Part shown: piece by piece, positions 11,279 through 23,679 of the stretch
How the letters are laid out: each line of letters starts with the position of its first letter
Position numbering within the stretch: position 1 is the first letter of the stretch
Source of the DNA: Heligmosomoides polygyrus polygyrus
Taxonomy: Eukaryota; Nematoda; Chromadorea; Rhabditida; Heligmosomidae
DNA: 64,000 nt
Direction: 5' to 3'
Assembly: GCA_947396885.1 (NCBI GenBank)
Contig: OX377201.1
Coordinates: forward strand, 21,987,923 to 22,051,922
Translations under genes and position numbers: made by a program
Notes under the pieces: model-generated
Databases searched by the model: none
What the model was told of the DNA's origin: nothing
The model's input: only the letters and a program-made list of their open reading frames with translations

Positions 11279-11945
11279 CGTTCGATGTTATCGGTTTTGG
11301 CTCAGAAGTAACCATTTGAGGGTGAAACCGTGAACATAATGGCTGCTATAGAGGCTCAAAAATGGACTATTCAACATGTATGAAGTGATTAATGTAGTCC
11401 GATTGCAATCAACCCGGGGCACCGAATGCCTCAGCCACAAGCGCACTGCGTGGCAACCAGTCTGTCTCGTGGGTGACGCCGCTCAATGGTGCGCGACAGT
11501 CTACTAGTTGAAAAGGACAGATCAGTTCCATCCAAATTTCGTCTGGAAGGGTCATTTAGAATGGTGAACATGATGCCGATGCCCGTTGTATCGAATGATC
11601 GGTCGGTTTTCTACTAAGTCGATAACTGTAATTTTCGTGGCGGGACCCTCGATTTTGCACAAAGTCCGTGAGGAGGGTTATTTGAGAAGCTGGTCAGAGG
11701 TCTCACGTTCTTCTTTTTGTAATTTCATTAGACTTCACATCTGTGACAGTCTATTTTCTTTTACAGGTTTTACAGTTTTTCATATTTTCATGTGCCCTGT
11801 CCGATTAGTAAATTCTCGATGTGCCTCGCATTCAATTCACAGCCGCGACAATCTATTGGGCAAGAAAGCTATGATCAGTTATGTTACGCTGTTAAGCGTT
11901 ACCCATATCCAACGTAACTACCCTAGTTAATTTGCTGAAAATCTA
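11279..11945. other. Intergenic, nothing recognised
   Basis: A 114-codon frame at 11,586-11,930 (+) has no recognisable motif or splice context and is not called. Confidence 0.35.
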
Positions 11946-11954
11946 AAAATCGCA

Positions 11955-12285
11955 CATCACAGCACCCGCAATAATCTCCTAGATGAAGTTCTGGCTAGAT
12001 CGGTGAGCATGTCCCCGTAATATCGTCTCCTAACCACATCATGTAGTTCACGTAGTTTACCTATCGTAGTTGGCTGATATTTGAAAAGATAGTGTGATGT
12101 TTGTAATCAGCACCTCCAATAACCCTATAGACGAAGTTCAGTATAAAAGTGAGTCTGACACGACCACCCTAGTTACCGATATGAGAGATAAGTTCGCGTA
12201 ATCGTCCAAACAGACATATTGTGTTTATCATCCCCTTAATTATCCTTTAGAAGAAGTTTGGGTCACAGGATCTCGTCTCATACTT
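11955..12285 (+). repeat. Degenerate tandem repeat, about 130 bp period
   Basis: Segments resembling AATAATCTCCTAGATGAAGT are followed by a GT-rich stretch and recur near 11,965, 12,115 and 12,230. The middle phrase ATCGTCTCCTAACCACATCA also appears at about 25,750 inside a hairpin element, so this is a dispersed repeat. Confidence 0.45.
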
Positions 12286-12339
12286 GCGTGGTACGGTTCG
12301 TCCCACGGGACAGACACGAGTAAATCGCTCTCGTCGTCA

Positions 12340-12520
12340 ACCTGTTAAATATTCGAATCCGAACACATTCGAAAGACGCGATTTTTTGAAGATTCGAATT
12401 ACAATACATTCGACAGATGCAATTTTTGGACATTCCGATTCGGTTATTCAAATTCGAATTAAAATCATTCGAGTGCGTATTCGAATAGGTCATTCGAGTA
12501 CAGGTACAGTAGCTACACGA
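12340..12520 (-). mobile_element. ATTCGAAT-rich MITE-like repeat, decayed copy
   Basis: Dense TTCGAAT/ATTCG motifs with the internal phrase CGCGATTTTTTGAA. In reverse orientation it aligns with the better preserved copy at 56,107-56,366. The terminal repeats are lost here. The following stretch, 12,521-12,735, shows nothing. Confidence 0.6.
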
Positions 12521-12735
12521 TTGCGTGGTGGTGTGGAGATAAGACACAATGGTTAACATACGTTTCCTTGGCAATGAAAGGGTAGACAACCTTCTGAATG
12601 CGACCAAAGGTGGATGATTGAGACAGTTCCTTTGACTTACAATTTGCAAGCTTCATAAACTAAAGTAAAGCATCAGAGGCGGATAGTGGAAAGAATAGCT
12701 TTTCATTTGCTAGTCGAAAGCTACGAAAAACAGCG

Positions 12736-12741
12736 TTTATT
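12736..12741 (-). terminator. Polyadenylation signal of the SDR gene
   Basis: AATAAA on the minus strand, 80 bp after the TAA stop at 12,821-12,823; fits the end of the SDR transcript. Confidence 0.6.
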
Positions 12742-12820
12742 CTCTGCAACGCTCGACATGCTTTTAACAACTGTTTAGAGCTTCCTTGCAGACAGTTATT
12801 AACACGAAAATGCGATTCAT

Positions 12821-12959
12821 TTAATGCTCCTGGGCTTTCGATCCCATCTCGGCTGCCACCTCAGCAAAAACATTGAATCCGTCGCATATCACCGGCATCT
12901 GCAGCGACGATCCACCGTCAATCACCAGCTGATGGCCGACAATGAACCCCGATTTCTTC
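12821..12959 (-). CDS. SDR exon 9 (terminal)
   Basis: Acceptor AATTTCAG, 46 codons to TAA. Encodes SGFIVGHQLVIDGGSS, the C-terminal SDR signature, plus an acidic tail ending KAQEH. Confidence 0.88.
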
Positions 12960-15900
12960 CTGAAATTGATGAAATTGTTGCCTTTGGTCACAAACGCTAA
13001 TTCCACCTCCTACACAGACCATTTCAGCAGTCACTTCACGCTTTATGGATTCTGTATTGACGATGATCATGTGCTGTTATAAAATCTACTACACTCTAGC
13101 CACAAACATGTAGGTCACCAACAATAAGGGGCCTTCGGAAATCGGTGGTCTACTATTTGGATGGTCCAGCACAATATGCAAGCAGTAAGAAATGTGGCAC
13201 GCAGAAGCAGGTTGATAAGTTCATAACGACAATTAGAGAAAAAGTACGGCTGATTGAACTTGTCCGGGTAGACAACTGAATCGCTACACTTCCGCGTGGC
13301 AACGCCAATTATTTAGCATGTCACGAATTTGTCTGTCAAAACATGAGGTTAATGTTCACCTTGTCTTAGGGAATCGCTGTTAAACAGTTTTATTATTGCA
13401 TTCTCGCTGTTAAACAGTATTATTGCATTTTTGGAAAATAACGCAAAGGAAAAAAAACTATCCGCATACAGGATAACGTCCAGAGTCTTCTCGAACAATT
13501 ACCAAACTCTAACAGCCATCAGGCATAAAATCCATAAATCCAGCCCGATTTCCTTCCTCGTTGGAGGGCCTCCGGACTTTCTAGATGAGAGAGATCTCTG
13601 GCTGATTGTAGCAGGGCTAAGTGGAGCGTCTTCAGGTGGTGGAAATGGGAAAGAATCGCAAATGCAACCGTGTACTGTCAAGAGCTATAGGTGGGATGCA
13701 GCGGATGAACTCCTTGCTTCTGCTGTGTCGGATCGACGTGTGGGCGTGGCATGTTCACGCCCAGGGTGTGTGGATGTCCTCGCACCTGCCCGGATTTTAT
13801 CTGCGTCGGCCTGGCCAAAAGCTTGCAAAATGGTTGACTGGGAGTACATCCTAAGTCATAACCTCGCAGGAATTAAGTAGCTAAAATGGGCCTTTCTTGA
13901 ATACAAAAAAAACATTAGCACATAACACATTAACACAGTGGTTGATTGTGTAGATGGGAGTTGCGCGCCAACAGTCGATTTTGTGAGAAATATTTAAACG
14001 TACCGATCAGCCAGGAATAGAATGGCTTCAGCTACGTCATCTGGTGTGCCTGCTCGACCGCAAGGGATGCATGACGGCATAGCTGCCACCCTTTTCTCCG
14101 CCTATAATCACGAAAAAAGTACCTGGAAAATTTTGAAAACGCGCCAAGCACAGAAAAACTTTTCTGTTTGTTATTAAGAGTGCCTTCGTACATTATTTGC
14201 GAAAGGAGGCTTCAGATTACGTAATGATGGGCCAAAAATCCGCTTGACTACAATACGCGGCAGCAGGACGTTGACGACATGATGATGAGACCGAAGTCAC
14301 GATTAGCGGGAGTACGTGGAGATTTAACTGATCTCGAATTACGTCATGGTGCTCTAATGCCCTTTAATTTTGAGGTTCTTTCAGTATGAGAGAACTGTTA
14401 CTTTTTTATAATTTTTTCTACTTTAACCAAATAACGTACCATAAACAAAACCCACTATTAACCCAATAAAACAGCGCCACTGTAGTATATGTAGATACAC
14501 AAACATTTATCTAAATTTTCTTTATTGAAAACTGATGTGGCTAACCCATTTATGAATTCATTTCAAACCCCGGGTCTTTGTCAAAATTTTGTAGATAATA
14601 CTGAACAGACGAATTTGCGCAGTACATGGCGCGATCCACACATCAGATTCACCCAATGCTTCCTTGCTGTTCGTAGGATACTGTCCTATAGCCAAAGACG
14701 TAAAGTTTTCCCGAGCCACGAGATACAGTGACATCGTTCTTTGTAACACCCTTCTGATGAGCCACCACATACTAGTGTCCAACGCTATCCTGAGAGACGC
14801 AGAATGCGGCCTTAGTGCAACTCTGTTGGAAGCACAGAAGTAGATTTCACATCGTATCCAATATTTACTGAGCTGCTAATCTCATCCGCAAAGCTGTCTA
14901 TGGCTCGATGAATGGGTCGTTCCACGATCCGGACTTAAATAGGGCAGCAGAAAACTAAAAAGTCTCGAATATGTTGTGGAATTCTCCAACGTGCTCACCG
15001 TTCTGACTATCTCGTCCGTGATTCCTTCGGATCTCTGCACGATGCTGGTTGATATTAGTCCAGGGCTAAAAGATGAATCACAGAATAATAATGCCATTTT
15101 CACGTCAAGCTGTATCTTAATCGCAGCAAGCAGGACACTTTGGAAATCAAACTGGACATCCTCTGGTTCAAAACGAATGCATTTTGTTTGAAAACGAACG
15201 GAAGCCAATGTCCGCACTACTTGGGGAGAACACAGGGTCTTGCGCCAAGGAGGCACGATGATTCAGGTGTCTGTCTCGATCCTGGCGCGCGAAAGTGACA
15301 TTTTGGCACGCAGGACGCTAGAGGCACTTTGGATTGCGGCGAAGAATCCGCAGGTCAATCGCAAGGAAGAGTGCATCGCTATTACTCAAGAACTGGCACC
15401 CTTTGTGGAGGTCTGGGTTTTGATCTGCTCTATCTGACCCCCGGGGTACTTAAGTCGGGGGGTCCCTAGGACCACAGCTCATTCCCCACGATTCCTTCCA
15501 GCTACGGGTGTCTGGTGGTCCAACGTCATCCACCTCTAAGGTTAGTTGTATCTCGGATATCGGATCCTGCATCTATTTTCCTTAGGAAGAGTACTCTGCA
15601 GTAAGAAATGGTGTTTGGGGGAACAGTTCCACAAGTGTCTCCGACTTTTCCAGGCTCTGAGGAAGGCGACGACGCCGAAACGTCAGCCGTAATAAAGTTG
15701 ATGACAATCTTGGTAAACAGCTGAACAATCTCATCTATAGGATGCATTTCAGATAAATCAGACGTTCTGTCAGATGCTCTAAATAAATTTTTGTCTTATT
15801 CATATGTTTAGAAAAATTTAATAGGGCACGCTTTTCAAATTTTTTGATTCACTTTCCTAGGTGCGGTAGATACAACGTGTAAAACTTTATTAAAATTTTA

Positions 15901-18900
15901 TTTTTTCAGGAAAAATAATGGTTTGAGGTTCATTTTATAATAAAGTGAGAATTTTTGAGTGTGTTAAAAAAGTAGGGCAATGCCCTCGTGGAGCACTTGA
16001 CGATTTTTCTACGATTGATAGCACAAATGGGCAACAATGAATTAGCCAATGGCAAGCAAACACAGTAGTAAAAGACACACATTTCTTTAATACACAGTTA
16101 CATTGGATTGAAAGACGTTTTGGATAAATCAGATCCGTCGTTTTTTTTTGAGTGTCGTAGATCATTCGAATAATTGCACTTTTGAGAAGCATTAATCTTT
16201 GGAGGAGTCAGGTAAGGGTTGTATTCACTAGAACGGTTTTCCGATGATCCACTTGACATCAACATTGTTCAGATGATTGTAGATCTACCTCTCCGTTGGC
16301 ATATGCTTAGTGGATCGCTAGTTTCCTGAGATGTGGCACCGTGGTTACTATAATCATATACCTTGTTTGAGTTGTGTCTTCTCTTGCCATGTTTAGTGAG
16401 TCATTATGCCTGCTCTACTTTTGTGTTTTAGGCGGTTATTCAAAACTTAATTACAGAGGAGCCTATGCAACCCACCATGGATGTTTCCTTATCTTACATT
16501 TATGTTTTCTTTATCACCTGTATCACCTGTCGTCCTCTTTATCATCGACTTGCTCGATGCGGCACCAGCGGCGCCTCCATTCCAAAGTGCCAAAGTGCTC
16601 CAATGGATGCTCCTCGTTCGAGGGACACGAAGAGCGTCATATCAGTCGTTCAGGGCTTTCACGATGAAGTCCGAACAACGCTTTGGTGGGCGTCCTGGTG
16701 TTCTCCTAACATCCCGCGGAATCCAATCAGTGACGGTTCTCGTCCAGCGGGTGTCTGCGAAGCGCATTACGTGGCCGGCCCACCTAATTTTCGACAACTT
16801 GGCCCACGCGACAGCATCTCTGATCTTCGAACGTCGTCGAAGCTCGTAATTCTGGACGCCTTTTCTCACTTGCGTGAATCGTGTCACTCCGAGCATCGTC
16901 CTCCCGATTCCACGCTGCGCGACGCTGATCGTGTGTTCATCCTGCTTTCATATAGCCCAGGTCTCTGGGGCGTATGTTAGGGCAGGAAGAACAGTGGAGT
17001 CGAATAGGTGGGCACGGAGTCGGACATTCTTCGTCTTCTTCGCGACTTCTTCGACGCTCTTGAAAGCTCCCCAAGCCGCTCTTTTCCTTCTGCTAGGCTC
17101 TGGCGCTAGGTCGTTGGCCATATTGACTCTACGGCCCAGATACACATAGCTGGAGCATTCGGAAATGTTCGTTCCGTTGAGCGAGAATGGGGCATCAGAA
17201 ACTTGTTCGTTCCTCATGAACATTGTCTTTGTAAGATGCAGCTGCAGTCCAACGTTCCCACATGCGCGATCGAAGTCGGCCAGCATTCCCGCCGCCTGGC
17301 TGAGCACGATGTCGTCAGCGAAGCGAAGATGGTGCAATTGCCGGCCGTCAACCTTCACTCCCATGTCTTCCCATTCTTGTTCGCGCATGACGTTTTCGAT
17401 TGTGGCGCTGAAGGGCTTCGGGAATGTTTTCTTTATATATATAGCTTTATTCTTGACATTGATGCAGTGTACTACTGAAAGTTCGGCTTGATTACCTCAG
17501 TTACTATGAAAGCAGCCTCGAATGGAAGCGTAATAAATGGCTAGGTATAACCGGAATTAAGACCGGACTCCTAGGTGCTTCCTTCAGTCTAGCTGCTCGA
17601 AAGTGATTTCCTTACTCCATCGGAATCACACTATAACTATTCTGTTCGCCAAACCGATCACTGCATCCGTGCTTAAGCTCCTCTCAGTTAAATCATACAT
17701 TACTTTTTAGTCTTATTACATGTTTTGTTTGTGGTTGCAGTTTCCTTGTACTCAGGCTTTTGATCCTTCGCAGACTAGTGTGGTACCAATCCACTGACAG
17801 AGGAGGGATAGAAGGCTTGGTTGGTCTGGGCGGAAAATCCAAACCAGGAACCTGGTATCAGGTGCACGCGACAGCCGACACCTCCTCCGACTGCGCTACG
17901 CGCCCTTCGGTATCACCTGTATCACCTGTCGTCCCGTTGATCATCGACTTGCTCGAGCGGGCGCCAGCAGCGTCTCCATTCGTCCTTGTCGCGTGCCAGA
18001 GTGGTCCAATGGATCCTCCTCGCTCGAGGGACACGAAGAGCGTCATATCGGTCGTTCAGGGCTTTCACGAAGAAGTCCGACCAACGCGTTGGTGGGCGTC
18101 CTGGTGTTCTTTTGACATCCCGCGGAATCCAATCTGTGACGACTCTCGTCCAGCGGGTGTCTGCGAACCGCATTACGTGGCCGGCCCACCTAATTTTCGA
18201 CGACTTGGCCCATGCGACAGCGTCTCTGATCTTCGAACGTCGGCGAAGCTCGGAACTCCGGAGGCCTTCTCTCACTTGCGTGAGTCGTGTCACTCCGAGC
18301 ATCGTCCTCTCAATTCCACGCTGCGCGACGCTGATCGCGTGTTCATCCTGCTTTCGTATAGCCCAGGTCTCTGAGGCGTATGTTAGGGCAGGAAGAACAG
18401 TGGAGTCGAATAGGTGGGCACGGAGTACGTTCTTCGTCTTCTTCGCGACTTCTTCGACACTCTTGAAAGCTCCCCAAGCCGCTCGTTTCCTCCTGCTCAG
18501 CTCTGGTGCTAGGGCGTTGGCCATGTTGAATTCGCGACCCAGATACACATAGCTGGAGCATTCGGAGATGTTCGTTCCGTTGAGCGAGAATGGGGCATCA
18601 GAAACCCATCCGTTCTTCATGAACATCGTCTTTGTAAGATTCAGCCGCAGTCCAACGCTTCCACATACACGATCGAAGTCGGCCAGCATTCGTTCCGCCT
18701 GACTGATGCTCGGTGTTATGAGCACGATGTCGTCAGCGAAGCGAAGATGATGTAGTTGCCGGCCGTCGACCTTCACTCCCATGTCTTCCCATTCTAGTTC
18801 GCGCATGACGTTTTCGAGGGTGGCGCTGAAGAGCTTCGGGGATATGGTATCCCCTTGTCGAACCCCCCTCTTCACGTCAATGACGCCCTTGTACCTAAGG

Positions 18901-21900
18901 GCGCCCTAAAATCTCAGGGCGCCCTTAGGTACAAGATAGTATCCGTAAACCAGTCAGAGCAAGAATACTCATATACTTCATCAACTGCGGTTTGGAATTC
19001 ACGAAGAACATTGCTAAAGGACGGTAATGCAGTTAAAGGAGGCGTCGGCCGTTGCTGCATGAACCCCGAATCTAAATACCTGGCTCGGGTTCTCCAAAGG
19101 CAAACCAAGCCTTACGTCCCACCGCGTCGATGAGTTGGAACCAAACTTTCCTGGGAAGGGGAAACATTGACTTGTCCATCGCCTCGCCACGAAGTGTCAT
19201 AGTATGGGCCAAATACGTATGCGTTTATACGAATTCGAATAGCCTCCACAAAATCCTGTAGAAGTAGGCAGAATGCGTGGCGCATCCCAAACAAGGATTT
19301 ATTAACGCTGTCCTTTATCCCTATTATTAAGCAGCGTCATCCACGGATTGGACATCAATCCACGTGATGAAAAAAGGTGTTCATAGTATTAAGAACAGAA
19401 TAAACTCATGAGATTGACGTTATTCTTCCAGAATGCATTACGTACACTACCTCTATGAGATATTTAAGAGGCACCTTCGCGGTCCGACCTTGATTAGGTT
19501 GCTCTAGGTGTAAGGCCAAGTCGCTTACCCACAAATAGCAACTCAATGGAAAGCCTCAGGGTGAAGCCGGTGGAGCTGACCTGGCGCTATAAAATATCCC
19601 ATCTAACCTCACCGTAAGCCAGTACTGTCAGCCTGCACCCGAATTACAGCCACGATAGCATGTGCAAGCAGAATGCCTATAGCGCATCCCAGAGGCCACT
19701 AGATAACTATAACTCGAATTGTACCCATGCCATCTGCCACGTCGAATTGGAAAGTCTTCGAGTCAAATTAGAAACTCTTCTAACCATAAGCAAGCTTTAC
19801 GCTTCTGAAATCAAACTGAATATCTTTCAGATCAAAAGGAGAGCCTTCCGTATTAAACTAGAGACTTTTCGAAAACGCTAGAGTAATTTCTGATCCAGAA
19901 AATTTGTTATGATTTTCTTCGAAATTTTTTAAATTCACCCACCACATAAGTGAAAACACTGCTTCAATATGTGGCCAAACGATGTACTGTTGCAGTCAAA
20001 GCTTTGGCGCCAGGCGGAACCCAAACCCACTCTTTCTGATCGCAAGAAACAACATAAAGGCTCTACGTCAGCCGCTCCAGGCTTAAATAAATATGTTGAA
20101 ACTGATCAAAATTCTATGAAGTTCTTATTTTTCAAGGACAAATAATGATTTAAGGCTTATTTTAAGGCACAGTAAGGCAGCAACGTTAACGCTAAAAGAA
20201 GAGATTGCGCCATGTACTCGACATGATCGTCGCACTTAGAAAAGTACCCATAGCAAAGCGGCAGGAGACGCCGCCTCCATGCCACCCGCTCGATTTCAGG
20301 TTCATTTCAAACAGATTCTTAGAATTGACGATCACACTGAATAGAAATACCTGATCAAAGTGCCTCCTCATGAATGTGCTTGCACATAAACCAACTTATA
20401 AAGCCTACGTTTTCTTCTTAAACTCAGATGGAGATTTAGAGAGCCCACAAGTACCCAACAATCGAACAAAGTAAAGGTATACAAAAAACCCACATCTATT
20501 TGGTTTCTATAAGGATGAAAGAAAATAAAAGCGAAGAAAGTAAAGGCTTCCAAGAAACTCTTCAGTAAGAAGAAAACCTTTCGCGAGTGTATGAACAGCA
20601 ACCTGATTTGCTGCCGTACATAGCTCAAAGCTGCTAGGCCAAACTTGGGTAAATAAACCAAGTTGAGCAGCGACTGATCACGAGAAGAAACTTCGACATC
20701 TGGTATCTTGCCGTTACACTCAACATTCTGCAATCTCAAAAGCATCGAATCGGCATGTATGGAAACCACGGAAATATTCAATTCCCACGTGGCCATTGAC
20801 GGGCGCCATACCGTTCGAAAGCCCATAAACTACGGAGAAAACCGCCTTTAAGTGAATGTGCTCTGTAGATAATTGTTTCTTACATGGAATGCTTATACGA
20901 TGCATAATTGCAATCAGACTCAGCTAGAAGGACAACTAGTTGGGATCAAAACTCCAGCGCCAGGCGGGACTCGAACCCGCACCATGAGCTTTCCAGGCAG
21001 CGATGCTCTGTCTTACACCACCATCGCTGTTTGATCGGACGGAACGATAACGATATTTTCCTAACAACTTCCTATCAACGCGCCCTCAAAATATCAGGAT
21101 GAGCCTGCCATGATAAGGATAAGGGATAAGGATAAAGGACGGCGCTACTCAATCCCTTCTGGGATGCGCCAGCGCATTCTACTTCTACGGGATGTCGTGG
21201 AGGCGACATGAATGCGTATTTGGCCATACAATGACTTGCGGTGGCCAGCCTATGAACAAGTCAGCGCTCTATCCTTCCCAGACAAGTCTGGTACCAATTC
21301 ACCGACCCCGGAGGGATGGAAGGCTTGGTTGGCCTGGGCGGGAAATCCGAACCAGGAACCTGGTATCGAGTGCACGCGACAGTCGCGCCTCCTCCGACTG
21401 CGCTACACACGCCCTCCTGCCATGATATCAGCATGAAATCGGTTAATCTTAAGGCATTCGTATCAGTGATGTATTTTGCTGGTAGGAAGTTGTTAGGAAG
21501 TTATCGTGAATGATCCGTTCGGTCAGACAGCGCTGGTGGTGTAAGGCGTAGCAGCGCTGCCCGAAAAGTAGAAGATGCGGGTTCGAGTCCCGCCGGGCGC
21601 CAGAGCTTTGATCGCAATTAATCATCCTTCTAACTGCTTCTATCTTTCATAACAGCCGCTCCAGGCTTGAAGGACAAAATGAAGAAAAAACGAATCAGAA
21701 TATCAGTTACAAAGGTTAAGGTAATATGCGTGACAAAATCTGCAGAAGCATCGACTTGAAGCAAACGAATTCAAAGCCTCTCAACGATGTCTACCTCAAG
21801 AACAATACGATGCACGCCTTGGAAGAGTTATTCACCCACGAGGATAAAGGCCCCCACAGAGTTCTGCGGCAGCGCCGCGGCCCTATGCTTAACCATAGGG

Positions 21901-23619
21901 CAAAGACGCAGAGCTCGCCGCCGGCGGCGTCCCTGCCCTATCCTTAACCATTGCGGCGAGCGGCGTTGCCGCAGAACTCTGTGGGGGCCTTAAGGGATGA
22001 ACTGACCGCTGCAGAATGCGCCACGCATTCTACTACTGCGGTATATCGTCGAGGCAAATTGAATGCGTATTTGGCTTATACGATGACTAACGGTGGACAA
22101 CTACTCAGTATTTTATTCTTGCTAGAAGAGTGTGGTACCAATTTATTTATTCATTTAATATTTTTATACATGGAAATCTATGCAATAAAGCAAGCGACTA
22201 ATAAGAGAACCTAGCACAGGTTCACGGTGAAAAATAGAATTAGTGAAGAACAGAAAACGATGAATTCTAAGACACACCCTGACTATACCGGTCGACAAGT
22301 TTTTTGTACTCAACTTTTACTTTTGTACTTATGTATGGTCTAGTCTAGTTCACCTAGGTCGGAAATACGAGCCAAGAACCTCGAACCGGCGTACACGCAA
22401 CGACCAGCGCCTCCTCCGACTGCGCTACCTTTCGCCCACCCATGAAATTAATTTTTTACAGAATTCGAAATTCTTAAGATTCGAAAGACCATAGGAACAG
22501 CCCTCCGAGTCGAAATAGCAACTGAATGCTTGCCTAAAAAGTCCCACTTTTCATGCAAGACAAATGATGTTCCCAACACCTCTCCTTCTCCCTCCATCGC
22601 ACTCAATAATTTGGAAAGCTGACGGCCAGAAGAAGAACGGGCACAGGCGTCCAATGCTCCTGTGTTACACGGGCCTACCAATATTCACAGAATCATTTGC
22701 AGTTAGTCACCTGTATCACCTGTCGTCCCGTTCTCGAGAGGGCGTCAGCAGCGTCTCCATCGTCCCTCTCGCGTGCCAGAGTGCTCCAATGGATCTTCCT
22801 CGCTCGAGGGACACGAAGAGCATAACGGTCGTTCAGGGCTTTAACGAAAAAATGCGACCAACGCGTTGGTGGGCGTTCTGGTGTTCTCTTGACATCCCGC
22901 GGAATCCAGTCGGTGACGGCTCTCGTCCAGCGGGTGTCTGCGAAGCGCATTACGTGGCCGGCCCACCTAATTTTCGACAACTTGGCCCACGCGACAGCGT
23001 CTCTAATCTTCGAACGTCGGCGAAGCTCGGAACTCCGGAGGCCTTTTCTCACTTGCGTGAGTCGTGTCACTCCGAGCATCCTCCTCCCGATTCCATGCTG
23101 CGCGACGCTGATCGCGTGTTCATCCTGCTTTCGTATAGCCCAGGTCTCTGAGGCGTATGTTAGGGCAGGAAGAACAGTGGAGTCGAATGGGTGGGCACGG
23201 AGTCGGACGTTCTTGGCCTTCTTCGCGACTTCTTCGACGCTCATGAAAGCTCCCCAAGCCGCTCTTTTCCTCCTACACAGCTCCCGCGCTATGTCGCTGG
23301 CTATATTGACTTCGCGACCCGATACACGTAGCTGGAGCATTCATAGATGTTCGTTGCGTTGGAAGAGAATGGGACATCAGAAACTTGTCCGTTCCTCATG
23401 AACATTGTCTTCGTAAGATGCAGCTGCAGTCCAGTGTTCCCACATGCGCGATCGAAGTCGGCCAGCATTCGCTCCGCCCGGCTGAGCACGATGTCGTCAA
23501 CGAAGCAGCGAAGCGAGATGGTGCAATTGCCATCCGTCGACCTTCACTCCCATGTCTTCCCATTCTAGTTCGCGTATGACGTTTTCAAGGGTGGTGCTGA
23601 AGAGCTTCGAGGATGTTTT

Positions 23620-23679
<60 letters not shown>

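Noticed and set aside
20940..21605. Functional tRNA genes
   Set aside because: The T-arm is perfect, but acceptor and anticodon arms pair badly and the modules recur inside palindromic repeats, so they are tRNA-derived repeats.
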